A DNA stretch of 35,931 nucleotides from positions 1-35,931 of the forward strand of contig JAHAZL010000066.1 of assembly GCA_018384055.1 (NCBI GenBank). Reading direction: 5' to 3'. Made by a program: the position numbers and the translations under genes. Each line of letters starts with the position of its first letter. The first letter of the stretch is position 1. The stretch is from Treponema sp. GTDB lineage: Bacteria; Spirochaetota; Spirochaetia; Treponematales; Treponemataceae. Below, one piece after another: positions 23,047 through 31,035 of this stretch. The notes beneath the pieces were generated by a model. That model was not told the DNA's origin and made no database searches. It saw only the letters and a list, made by a program, of their open reading frames with translations.

Positions 23047-25089
23047 CTATTTTAGAATTTCTGAGGCGACGACAGAGGGCGAAACTCCGTAATAGAGCCA
23101 GGCGTACATGGCTGCAGCTGAAAGAATTTTTCTTCCATATTCACGGGTTTCTGCATAGGGCAGGGCTTCAAGGAAAAGGTCGTTTGGAACTTTCCTTGAA
23201 CCGAACTGCATTGCGGCACTTTTTACCCACGAACGTACTCTTGAAATTCCGCCGTTGTAGGAGAAAGCTGCCAGAATTATGGAACCGTCAAGACGACGGG
23301 TCAGCTCTTCAAAGTAAAAGGCGCCGAAAAGAATGTTCGTGTCGGTGTCGGTCAAATCGTATTCAGAGAATTTCAGTTTTCTTGCAATGTCTCCTGCCGT
23401 TGATTCCATAAGCTGAGTAAGCCCTACTGCTCCAGCATGGCTTGTAACTTTTGCATTGAAGAAACTTTCGCTTCTGATGAGGGCATAAAGAATATATTCC
23501 TCCTGCCCGAATCTTTCGCAGGTTTCTTTTATAGCAGTGGTGTAGTTCTGAGGAAATGCCAGTGCCAGAAGCTCCCTGTCGGGATTGCTTTCAGAATTAT
23601 AAACCCTGCGGGAGGCAATGCGAATGCTTTGAAGCAGGTATTCGCTGTCAGTGTTTCCGCATTGCCACAAAAACTGGGCAATTTTTTTAGCACATTCTGT
23701 ACTGATGTTTTCCTTCAGTTTCTGATATTCGTCGTTGATGTATTCCGCTAGACCAAAGTCAGCATAAGCGTATAAGAGCCTTTCCTTTTCTGCATCAACT
23801 GAAATGTCTTTTCTGTTCCCGATGGAATAAAGTTCTCTTTCGATTTCCTTTTCATCAAGTTCAAGTTTTTCCATTGAAAGAATCTTGTAGTAAAGGTCGC
23901 TTCCGCTTGAAAGGGATTTGCGGAAATATTCAGAAACTTCTGCAGGGGTTGAATTCTTTATGTATCCGCTTTGGATGAGCCTTGCCGTAACATAGGCAAA
24001 TTTAGAGCAGGAGTCAGGGCTTGCCTTGTTCCAGATGAGGTCGGCAGTTTTTTTGTACAGTTCCCATTTTTGTGTGGATATGAGCCTTACTGAGAGGGTG
24101 TCAAAGAAATCGTTGTAGTATTCTTTGTCCTTGATATTGTCTATAAGGCGTTCAAGAAAGTCGTAGGATTCCTGAGGAGTGTATTTAAGACTTGCATTCA
24201 AAATGTACCAGAGGGCATTATCGTAAAGCCCGTCAGTGTAGGCCTGTTCCATTGCAGCACTGTATCTGTCAATGGCTTTTTCGTCGTCCCCGTTTTTTTC
24301 ATAAAAGCGGCCTGCATAAAAGTTGCAGTAGAACCTGCAGTTTTCGGGACAAGTTTTGCATAGGGAATCCATGAAAGTTGCTGCAGCCTGGAAATCCTTT
24401 GTTCCGTAAAGAAGAGCCTTTCCTGTATCACTGAATATGACAGGCTTTCTGTTTGTCTTTGTTTCTAGAACTGGATTTATTAAATCTATTGCTGCAAGAT
24501 AATCCCTGTTGTAAACGAGCCATCTGAATTTTGCAAGGGAATTTGATTCCGGATTTTCGATTTTTACGAATTCCGTATAGAACTTGTTGTGCCATGAAGA
24601 GTATGTGCGTTCCGAAAGCCAGACCCTAAGTTCATTTTTTAAGCGTGAATCATTTTTCTTTAGCATTGAAAGAAGACGATAATAGACAAGTTCGTTGCTG
24701 CTTTCCTTACAGTTGATGGAATCTGTTTTTGCCATGATGCTGTAGAATTCTTTCTGTCTGTAAAGTTCCTTTACATAAAGGAGAAGGCTTTCTTCGTCAG
24801 GATATGCTTTGTAAAGTTTGCGGCAACTTGCAGTTCGTTCCTGCATTGAACCTACTTCCGTAAGTTTTTCCATTGCCCGTCTAGCGATTAGGGGACTGCC
24901 ATTTTTTGCAGCGGCTTTTAGATTATGGATTGCCTGTGAGGAGTTGTTTTCCCTAAGTGAATTTAAAGCAATGAAGTACGATGCGTCTGCTCCGTACTTT
25001 TTCTGGAGTGTGCCGTTCTGTGCACAACCAAAGCTGGAGAAAGCAAGAAGAAAACAGATGGTTGCTGTGGTTATGCGGGAAAGCTTCAT
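23047..25089 (-). CDS. Soluble lytic transglycosylase-like lipoprotein
   Basis: The 680-residue protein begins with a signal sequence ending in SFGC (C22), a relaxed lipobox. A long helical solenoid (about 30-520) resembles the ring of Slt70-type enzymes. Near the end comes the SLT domain, with ALIRSESFFNAKVTSHAGAVGLTQLM; the E in RSESFF is the catalytic acid. Such enzymes cut peptidoglycan between MurNAc and GlcNAc and form 1,6-anhydro ends. The length fits the family. It follows the LysM gene with only a two-base gap, so the pair should be made together for cell-wall remodelling. Confidence 0.88.
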   Translation of the reverse strand: MKLSRITTATICFLLAFSSFGCAQNGTLQKKYGADASYFIALNSLRENNSSQAIHNLKAAAKNGSPLIARRAMEKLTEVGSMQERTASCRKLYKAYPDEESLLLYVKELYRQKEFYSIMAKTDSINCKESSNELVYYRLLSMLKKNDSRLKNELRVWLSERTYSSWHNKFYTEFVKIENPESNSLAKFRWLVYNRDYLAAIDLINPVLETKTNRKPVIFSDTGKALLYGTKDFQAAATFMDSLCKTCPENCRFYCNFYAGRFYEKNGDDEKAIDRYSAAMEQAYTDGLYDNALWYILNASLKYTPQESYDFLERLIDNIKDKEYYNDFFDTLSVRLISTQKWELYKKTADLIWNKASPDSCSKFAYVTARLIQSGYIKNSTPAEVSEYFRKSLSSGSDLYYKILSMEKLELDEKEIERELYSIGNRKDISVDAEKERLLYAYADFGLAEYINDEYQKLKENISTECAKKIAQFLWQCGNTDSEYLLQSIRIASRRVYNSESNPDRELLALAFPQNYTTAIKETCERFGQEEYILYALIRSESFFNAKVTSHAGAVGLTQLMESTAGDIARKLKFSEYDLTDTDTNILFGAFYFEELTRRLDGSIILAAFSYNGGISRVRSWVKSAAMQFGSRKVPNDLFLEALPYAETREYGRKILSAAAMYAWLYYGVSPSVVASEILK

Positions 25090-25091
25090 TA

Positions 25092-26825
25092 TTATTCAGC
25101 TGGAATAAGAATGTATGTGCCGGAAATGATGCGGTCAGGGTTTCTGATCTTGTTGTATTTTGCAAGCTTCTTGTATTTCCAAGGAGTCTTGTAGTATGCA
25201 GTTGAGATATCCCAGAGAGTATCGCCCCAAACAATCTTGTAGCGGATGTCTGGAATTGGTTCTGGAGATGGTTCTGGCTCTGCAGGAACGACTGCTGCAG
25301 GAGTTTCTGCAACAACGATCGTGTCTTCCTTTGCAGGGGCAACTTCTTCCACTGTGATTTCAGGAATTTCTTCTGCAACTTCTTCTGTTTCTTCTTCAAC
25401 AACTTCTACGGTTACGTCCTTGTTCTTTGAGAACTTAGAGAAAATATTGAGGTTTGAAGGAATTACAAAAAGGGTAAGGAGAACTGCAAGAATGCAGATG
25501 ATTGCACAGATGATGCAGATGATCATTGGGACCTTAGAGTTTCCTTGTTTTTCTTTTTCATCTTCAAAATCATAAGTGCCTGAAGTTCCTTCGAGTGTTT
25601 CCTTGTCATAAAGGTTGCTGAACATGCTTGTGCTTGGAGCAAAAGTTGGATTTTTAGGCTGATCGTCAAATTTCAAAATATCATCCCCCTCATTTTTTAC
25701 ATCAAAGTCAGGAGGAAGTGTAAAGTCTTCACCATCATCTGTCAATGATTCATCGCTGTCAAAGTCTGGCAAATCATAGAGTGAAGAATCGTCTTCGGTT
25801 GTGGAAGAAAAGTCATCAGTTTCAAGTGATGTTGCTTGAAGATCGTCAAAGTCTGGGAGATTAAGGGATTCTGTAGAATTGTCTTCAATAGATGTTTCTG
25901 TTGCGTTGCTGGAATTATCGTCACCAAGAGATGTTGCTTCAAGATCATCGAAGTCAGGAAGATCCAAAGTACTTCCCAAATCGTCTGCTGAATCGTCTGC
26001 TGCCGGTTCTTCTTCTGCAGGTGTATCGAACATTGCATCGTCAAAGTCTGGGAGTGCAGTTGAAAAATCTTCTTCTTCTGGAACTGTCGTATCTTCTGAT
26101 TCTTCTATTGCAGGTTCGTCAATAGTTTCATCGAATACAGGATCTTCAACTTCAGGCTCGTCTTGAATTGTTGGTTCTACAGTTTCTTCAGTTGTTTCTT
26201 CCTTTGTTCCGAACTCAGGAAGGTCGAGGCTGTTTTCACCGAAAATATCTTCTGCATCATTTGTAGAAGTTCCTTCCGAAAGTGTTGGTTCTGCAATTTC
26301 TGAAGTTTCTTCTTCTGCGTGTGCAGGTTCATTCACATCATCAAAAGAAAAATCTTCTGAAGGGAGAGGAATCTCTTCTGATGCAAATTCTTTCTTTTCT
26401 ACAAAGTCATCAAGGCCTGCTTTTTCAAGGTCGTTGTCCGAAATAGTCACGTCATCCTCCTCTTCTTCAATGGATCCGCCGTTGAGACCAGCAAGAGTCC
26501 TTGACTGAAGAGTTACCTGAATCTCGCTTTTTTTGCCTGTTTCAGGATCTCTTATTTCTGCAGAAAGTTCATTGTTTTCATCAACGTCGATGGCAAGGCA
26601 AAGGGTTGGTTCACCGTTTTCATGAGGCCTAAGGTTTTTGATTTCAAGAGTATCAATGTATTCTGCGCCTTCAAGGGAACCTGTTTCAGTCCTGTAAACT
26701 TCAACCTGAACTTTTGTCTGGTTGTCCATTACAGTTGTAAGGTCCAGAGTCCTTTTTTCGGGATTCCCTTCTTCAAGTAAAGGATAGAAAGATCCGTCAG
26801 CAAGTTTGATTCCAATAGATTTCAT
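25092..26825 (-). CDS. Single-pass membrane protein: HSP70 substrate-binding-like domain, acidic repeats, LysM
   Basis: The 577-residue protein has an unusual order of parts. Residues 1-108 align by eye along the whole beta-sandwich substrate-binding domain of DnaK/HSP70: SIGIKLADGSFYPLLEEG, then MDNQTKVQVEVY (33-44), NGEPTLCLAIDVDENNELS (70-88) and DPETGKKSEIQV (93-104). No ATPase domain is present. Residues 115-425 are very acidic, with LPDFDD-type repeats near 258, 288, 323, 351 and 369. Residues 433-456 span the membrane. An acidic stretch follows, then LysM (529-575), which binds peptidoglycan. AGAGG precedes the ATG. It is transcribed with a lytic transglycosylase gene. I infer a link between the cytoplasm and the wall. 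Confidence 0.8.
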   Translation of the reverse strand: MKSIGIKLADGSFYPLLEEGNPEKRTLDLTTVMDNQTKVQVEVYRTETGSLEGAEYIDTLEIKNLRPHENGEPTLCLAIDVDENNELSAEIRDPETGKKSEIQVTLQSRTLAGLNGGSIEEEEDDVTISDNDLEKAGLDDFVEKKEFASEEIPLPSEDFSFDDVNEPAHAEEETSEIAEPTLSEGTSTNDAEDIFGENSLDLPEFGTKEETTEETVEPTIQDEPEVEDPVFDETIDEPAIEESEDTTVPEEEDFSTALPDFDDAMFDTPAEEEPAADDSADDLGSTLDLPDFDDLEATSLGDDNSSNATETSIEDNSTESLNLPDFDDLQATSLETDDFSSTTEDDSSLYDLPDFDSDESLTDDGEDFTLPPDFDVKNEGDDILKFDDQPKNPTFAPSTSMFSNLYDKETLEGTSGTYDFEDEKEKQGNSKVPMIICIICAIICILAVLLTLFVIPSNLNIFSKFSKNKDVTVEVVEEETEEVAEEIPEITVEEVAPAKEDTIVVAETPAAVVPAEPEPSPEPIPDIRYKIVWGDTLWDISTAYYKTPWKYKKLAKYNKIRNPDRIISGTYILIPAE

Positions 26826-26997
26826 ATAAACCTCTTTATGCCCAATGTCAAAAAATACTTCTGCCCTTAGATTATCGGCAAATCCAGAGAGAAATTTAGA
26901 GAATCTGCCATCTTTTTACACTCAAATAGATAACACCTCAAAGTTTCATGGGTGCTTGCCAATCCTCTTTTTTTGTATGATTTTTAATTTTTTTCTC

Positions 26998-27026
26998 TTG
27001 ACATAATTGAATATATTTAATAATAT
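26998..27026 (+). promoter_or_regulatory. Promoter of the tRNA cluster
   Basis: TTGACA (26998-27003), a spacer of exactly 17 bp, and TAATAT (27021-27026). The predicted start near 27033 is eight bases before the first tRNA. The rest of the 26826-27040 gap shows nothing clear for the divergent LysM gene. Confidence 0.7.
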
Positions 27027-27040
27027 TCACTTACTTTCTT

Positions 27041-27125
27041 GGAGCGATGTCTGAGTGGTCGAAAGTACCTGTCTTGAAAACAGGCGTGGGGAGACCCACC
27101 GGGGGTTCGAATCCCTCTCGCTCCG
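27041..27125 (+). tRNA. tRNA-Ser (anticodon TGA)
   Basis: Acceptor arms GGAGCGA/TCGCTCC, anticodon stem CCTGT/ACAGG around the loop CTTGAAA, and a long class II variable arm (GCGTGGGGAGACCCACC) fit serine. The T-arm has GGTTCGAATCC. The discriminator is G and CCA is not encoded. Confidence 0.95.
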
Positions 27126-27130
27126 TAAAT

Positions 27131-27153
27131 CTAAAAGGCCGCAGGCTTTTTAG
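27131..27153 (+). other. Hairpin between tRNA genes
   Basis: CTAAAAGGCC, loop GCA, GGCTTTTTAG pairs over ten positions with one G-U wobble. The T-rich right arm makes it terminator-like, but two more tRNAs follow. It may be a partial terminator or a cut site for tRNA maturation. Confidence 0.6.
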
Positions 27154-27157
27154 AATT

Positions 27158-27242
27158 GGAGACGTGGTAGAGCGGTAATACAACGGATTGCTAATCCGTC
27201 ACTTGCGCAAGCGGTGGGCAGGTTCGACCCCTGTCGTCTCCG
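27158..27242 (+). tRNA. tRNA-Ser (anticodon GCT)
   Basis: Acceptor arms GGAGACG/CGTCTCC, anticodon stem ACGGA/TCCGT around TTGCTAA, long variable arm CACTTGCGCAAGCGGTG, and T-arm with GGTTCGACCC. The discriminator is G; CCA is not encoded. Confidence 0.95.
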
Positions 27243-27247
27243 CTACT

Positions 27248-27285
27248 AGAACAAGGGTACTTGCTTTAGCAGCGTGTCTTGTTCT
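27248..27285 (+). other. Spacer hairpin between tRNA-Ser and tRNA-Arg
   Basis: AGAACAAG (27248-27255) and CTTGTTCT (27278-27285) pair perfectly over 8 bp, and the loop holds a small GC stem. It probably shapes the precursor RNA for processing. It has no T-run. Confidence 0.5.
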
Positions 27286-27288
27286 TAT

Positions 27289-27363
27289 GAGATTGTAGCT
27301 CAGCTGGATTAGAGCATCACCCTGCGGAGGTGAGGGTCGCACGTTCGAATCGTGTCAGTCTCA
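27289..27363 (+). tRNA. tRNA-Arg (anticodon GCG)
   Basis: Acceptor GAGATTG/CAGTCTC, D-arm GCTC/GAGC, anticodon stem TCACC/GGTGA around CTGCGGA (anticodon GCG, reading CGC and CGT) and T-arm GCACG TTCGAAT CGTGT. The discriminator is A; CCA is not encoded. Most bacteria read CGN with an inosine-modified ACG anticodon, so GCG is less usual. Confidence 0.85.
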
Positions 27364-27370
27364 CGTAAAT

Positions 27371-27399
27371 AGCACTCGATGATTTCGGGTGCTTTTTTT
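27371..27399 (+). terminator. Intrinsic terminator of the tRNA cluster
   Basis: AGCACTCG (27371-27378), a 7-base loop, CGGGTGCT (27386-27393) with one wobble pair, then a run of seven T. Confidence 0.9.
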
Positions 27400-27494
27400 A
27401 TTTAAACCGATACGGATAACTTTGATTCGAAGCGGAATTCGCCCTATATACCGTGATTTTTGCCACAGTAATCAACTAATTTTCTGTTTTCCAC

Positions 27495-27506
27495 TATATT
27501 GAGAAC
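27495..27506 (+). promoter_or_regulatory. -10 element six bases before the MATE start
   Basis: TATATT (27495-27500), then GAGAAC and the ATG at 27507. There is no convincing Shine-Dalgarno sequence beyond GAG. The -35 at 17 bp (TCAACT) is weak. Confidence 0.4.
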
Positions 27507-28835
27507 ATGAAACTCAACAAAACTTACTTCAATTCTATTTTTAAGATTGCTCTTCCCTTGATACTGGCAAATGTCATCAGTCAGATCCAGATGATCATAG
27601 ACAAGGCATTTTTAGGCCAGATGAACGACATCTACCTGAGTGCAATCGGAAATGTAAGCAGTCCGGTCTGGACATCCCTTTCATTCTGTTTTTCCATCGT
27701 AATCGGTTCTTCAATAATCATCAGCCAGAAAGTCGGTGCAAAGGAAACTGACCAGGTAGAAAAATATTCCGCTTCCATGCTGATATGGACCAATGTGATT
27801 CCGACGCTGCTTTTCATTTTCTGGTTCTTCTTCAACAGATATGTTTTTCAGGCAATGGATGTTTCGGAAAATGTTCTGCCTCTATGCGTTGAATACACGA
27901 AATGGTATTCGCCTGCAATTCTTCTTGTTGGACTTCAGTCTTCTTCAATGGTAATCATGCAGACTTCAAACTATACCAAGCCAATGATTTTGTATGGATT
28001 GATTCGTGCAGGCCTCAACATCTTCCTTGACTGGGTAATGATCTTTGGTCGTCTAGGTTGTCCTGCCATGGGAATGAAGGGGGCTGCCATTGCAACTGTC
28101 ATTGCGGAATATGCGGGCATGGTCTATGCAACTTTCATTTTCTTTACAAGCAAAGAACTTTTTACAAGACCTTCTTTTGCGGCCGTAAGGAAAGCATCTC
28201 TTCTCCCATTTTTTAAATCGGTAAAGCTTGGAATCAATACGGCCCTTGAAGATTTTGCATGGAACGGTTCCAACCTGATTCTCATTGTCATTCTCAATTC
28301 CATCAATGAAATGGCAGCGGGAATTTATTCCATGATTTTTGGAGTTGAACTTCTTGTAGTTGTTGTAATCGGTTCTTTCGGAAATGCAACCCTTACCCTC
28401 TGCGGTGAAGCAAAGGGAGAATTGAACAGGGACAAGTATCGGGGAACAGTACTTTCGGCTGGAATTCTTTCAGTGGCTGTTTCACTGATAATGCTCTTCC
28501 TCTGCCTTGCAATTCCTGGAAAAATCATCGGACTCTTTTCTAAGGATGCAGAACTCATTGCAGGCTGCGGAATCTACCTTATCCTCATGTGCATCAACCT
28601 TTACGGAAAATCGGGCAACATAATCATTGGCAGTGCAATCCGTGGAAGCGGCAATACCATCTGGATGTTCTTTACTCAGATTGCAGGTTCGGTAATCGTA
28701 ATTTCTTCTGCTCTTTTCTTTGTCCGCGTTTTGAACATGGGAATTGCAGGAGTTTTTGCGGCCATCATTACGGATGAACTTATCCGTGCAATGATCAACT
28801 ATTTCAAATACAGATGCATAGTGAAGAGATTCTGA
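27507..28835 (+). CDS. MATE-family efflux transporter
   Basis: The 442-residue protein has the 12 membrane segments and two-lobed pattern of MATE (NorM/DinF-like) exporters, which expel cationic drugs or metabolites in exchange for Na+ or H+. The opening IALPLILANVISQIQMIIDKAFLG is the usual first helix, and GMKGAAIATVIAEY the usual mid-protein block. Transported substrate unknown. It is followed after 20 bases by a sensor kinase and a response regulator on the same strand, so export may be under their control or may carry their signal. A second, distinct MATE gene lies at 32921. Confidence 0.9.
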   Translation: MKLNKTYFNSIFKIALPLILANVISQIQMIIDKAFLGQMNDIYLSAIGNVSSPVWTSLSFCFSIVIGSSIIISQKVGAKETDQVEKYSASMLIWTNVIPTLLFIFWFFFNRYVFQAMDVSENVLPLCVEYTKWYSPAILLVGLQSSSMVIMQTSNYTKPMILYGLIRAGLNIFLDWVMIFGRLGCPAMGMKGAAIATVIAEYAGMVYATFIFFTSKELFTRPSFAAVRKASLLPFFKSVKLGINTALEDFAWNGSNLILIVILNSINEMAAGIYSMIFGVELLVVVVIGSFGNATLTLCGEAKGELNRDKYRGTVLSAGILSVAVSLIMLFLCLAIPGKIIGLFSKDAELIAGCGIYLILMCINLYGKSGNIIIGSAIRGSGNTIWMFFTQIAGSVIVISSALFFVRVLNMGIAGVFAAIITDELIRAMINYFKYRCIVKRF

Positions 28836-28840
28836 TGTCA

Positions 28841-28855
28841 TGATAGAATAACAGC
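28841..28855 (+). promoter_or_regulatory. Extended -10 element six bases before the sensor kinase start
   Basis: TGATAGAAT (28841-28849) is a TGn extended -10, followed by AACAGC and the ATG at 28856. No Shine-Dalgarno sequence precedes the kinase gene. It may allow a leaderless kinase mRNA made apart from the MATE gene. Confidence 0.4.
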
Positions 28856-30187
28856 ATGCCAGACATTCTTTTTTACACCAGGCTTCAGACAGGTTGCCTG
28901 GTTTTTCTGTTGTATATAGGTTTTCTCGTTATAAAAGGAAAAGATGAAAACACAAAATGCAATGTGTTTTCGGACTGTCTTTATTATTTTGGAATTCTCT
29001 GTGTAATTTTTGATGGACTGACGGCCTGGTCTGTAAACATGATTGATTCCGTTTCAATGGCGACAAACATTGTTCTCCATGGAATCTTCTATCTTCTCCT
29101 TGAAACAGAACTTTGGTTCATGTATTTCTATTTCCGCTCCATTGTTGGCAGGCTACCAAAAGCTATCTGGGAAAAAATATTGTTTGCCTGCATTGCAGGT
29201 TCTGTTGCTGCCGTAACTTTAATTACTTTGCCTGACATCAAGATTATTCAAGGAAAGACAACAAACTATTCGTATGGAACTCCGGTATACATTGTTTTTT
29301 CTCTTGTTCCTTTATTCCTGGGTTTCATCTTCATATTCGGAAGAAAATTTGTCCGCAGGGCTGATCCTGTAAAAAGGCTGACCTTTGTTTCCTGTTTTGC
29401 AACCGTTGCATCCTTTACTTTACTGCAACTGATCTTTCCAGAATTTCTTGTGACAAGTTTGAATGTTTCCCTAATTGTGATTTCCGTTGCCCTTAACAGT
29501 GAAAATCCAATTTTCCACAAGCTTGAACGCTTGCTGAAGAAATACGAGATGGAAAAAAATTACTATGACCGCCTTGATGAAATCGAACAGCGTCAGGCAA
29601 TCATCCGCCATGATGAAAAGCATTATCTTGCTGCCATTGGTGGACTGTGTGCGGAAGGAAAAACAGAAGAAATTGAAAAGCTTCTTAAGGTAATGAACAT
29701 TGAACTTCAGAAGAACACTCCAAAAAAATATGTCAGGAACAGAATTGCAAATGCACTTCTTAATGAAAAGGAAAATCTTGCCCTCAAGGAAAACATTCAT
29801 ATTGATTTCCAGATAGAGCCAGAAGTTGAACTTGATTGCTTTGAAGAGATAGACATCATCGCCATGTTTGGAAATCTCATTGACAATGCTGTTCGTGCAG
29901 AAAAGGAGTGGAAGGAATCATTAAGTGGTTCTGCTGAAAAATCTGCCGTAAGCATCAAGCTCTTTGAAACTGAAGGAAACTTCATCATGTTTGTTGTTGA
30001 GAATCATTTTTTTAGAATTGATGTTAAGAACGGAAGACTAGCTTCCACAAAGCAAGTTCCAGGAGAACACGGTCTTGGACTTTTCAATGTAAGACAGCTA
30101 TGTGAAAAATACCGCGGAATTTTTGATATGGAAATAGATGGAGAAATATTTGTTTCAAGCATCTGCCTTCCAAAGGGGAGAAAATAA
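28856..30187 (+). CDS. Agr-type GHKL sensor histidine kinase
   Basis: The 443-residue protein has about six membrane segments in residues 1-212, without a large outside domain. Next come a short coiled coil (222-245) and the phospho-acceptor region QAIIRHDEKHYLAAI (H252 likely), of the AgrC/HPK10 type. The ATPase has the N-box GNLIDNAVRAE and the G-box HGLGLFNVRQLCEKY. Such kinases sense small peptides or membrane-borne signals and phosphorylate LytTR-type regulators. The regulator gene follows one base later. No peptide precursor or AgrB-like gene is visible nearby, so the signal is unknown. Confidence 0.85.
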   Translation: MPDILFYTRLQTGCLVFLLYIGFLVIKGKDENTKCNVFSDCLYYFGILCVIFDGLTAWSVNMIDSVSMATNIVLHGIFYLLLETELWFMYFYFRSIVGRLPKAIWEKILFACIAGSVAAVTLITLPDIKIIQGKTTNYSYGTPVYIVFSLVPLFLGFIFIFGRKFVRRADPVKRLTFVSCFATVASFTLLQLIFPEFLVTSLNVSLIVISVALNSENPIFHKLERLLKKYEMEKNYYDRLDEIEQRQAIIRHDEKHYLAAIGGLCAEGKTEEIEKLLKVMNIELQKNTPKKYVRNRIANALLNEKENLALKENIHIDFQIEPEVELDCFEEIDIIAMFGNLIDNAVRAEKEWKESLSGSAEKSAVSIKLFETEGNFIMFVVENHFFRIDVKNGRLASTKQVPGEHGLGLFNVRQLCEKYRGIFDMEIDGEIFVSSICLPKGRK

Positions 30188-30188
30188 A

Positions 30189-30935
30189 ATGTATGAAATT
30201 GTAATTTGCGATGACACAGAAAGTGATCTTCTTCAGCTTAAAATGGCTGTGGAAAAAAGCAAGCACTATGACATGTCTTCCATGAACATTCATACCTTTA
30301 ATTCAGGAATGAGCTTTCTTGAAGACATGAAGTTGAATACGGATTTGATTCTCATTGACATGCAGATGAAAATGATGAATGGTTTTGAAACCATAATGGA
30401 ATTGCGAAAGAAAAACCAAACGGCTGTCGTATGTTTCTGTTCGGCGGTTGTTACTCCCCAGACTGAACATTTTGAAGTTTCTCCATATCGTTATATCCTG
30501 AAGAACGAGAGTAAGGAAAGGATTGCAAAAACCATCGACGACCTTTTGGTGGAAATGAAGCGACGCAAGCAGCAGAAAACCCTTGAAGTTGTTTCTGACG
30601 GAAAAGCTTCTTTGATTCCAGTAAACGATATTCTGTATATAGAAAAAGCAAAGCATGGCTGTACTATCGTCCTGTCTGCAAATTCAGCAATAAAACCGGA
30701 AGACGGGAAGATTACATCAAGGGAAAAGCTTGCAGTTCTTGAGGAAGAACTTAAGGAGGAAGGTTTTGCAATTCCTCATTCAAGTTATCTTGTAAATATA
30801 AAGAGAATTACGAGCATTTCAAATGATGAAATTTTCATGGAAGGTGATCAGCGAATTTCAGTTTCTCGTTCCTGCAAGGAAAATTTCCATCACGAGTTTT
30901 CGAAATTTTTTGGAAAGAAATATCGCCGTGGATAA
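30189..30935 (+). CDS. LytTR-family response regulator
   Basis: The 248-residue regulator has a receiver domain (1-120) with the acidic pair DD at 8-9 and the phospho-acceptor in LILIDMQMK (D57), then a LytTR DNA-binding domain (about 135-243: VNDILYIEKAKHGC, HSSYLVNIKRITSI, ISVSRSCKENF). It should bind paired direct repeats upstream of target genes once phosphorylated by the kinase encoded just before it. The start at 30189 follows GGGGAG at eight bases; an upstream in-frame ATG lies inside the kinase gene and lacks one. Confidence 0.9.
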   Translation: MYEIVICDDTESDLLQLKMAVEKSKHYDMSSMNIHTFNSGMSFLEDMKLNTDLILIDMQMKMMNGFETIMELRKKNQTAVVCFCSAVVTPQTEHFEVSPYRYILKNESKERIAKTIDDLLVEMKRRKQQKTLEVVSDGKASLIPVNDILYIEKAKHGCTIVLSANSAIKPEDGKITSREKLAVLEEELKEEGFAIPHSSYLVNIKRITSISNDEIFMEGDQRISVSRSCKENFHHEFSKFFGKKYRRG

Positions 30936-30936
30936 T

Positions 30937-31012
30937 GGGCGAAAGCATTTGCAACCTGTATGCCGGTGCCTTCAGAAACTTTCGCCCCACGAACAGCATA
31001 GGAGTGTTCGTG
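30937..31012. repeat. Two adjoining hairpins between convergent genes
   Basis: GGGCGAAAG (30937-30945) pairs with CTTTCGCCC (30979-30987) over 9 bp around a 33-base loop. Immediately after, CACGAACA (30988-30995) pairs with TGTTCGTG (31005-31012) over 8 bp. No T-run is present. The element fills the gap between the regulator and phosphoesterase genes. It may end both transcripts or be a copy of a repeat family. Confidence 0.6.
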
Positions 31013-31035
31013 TATGGGTCTGTAAAAGATTAGGA

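Noticed and set aside
26846..26851. TTGACA on the minus strand as promoter of the LysM gene
   Set aside because: The matching -10 would fall on the start codon, yet the gene has a proper AGAGG site upstream of that, so the mRNA must start earlier.
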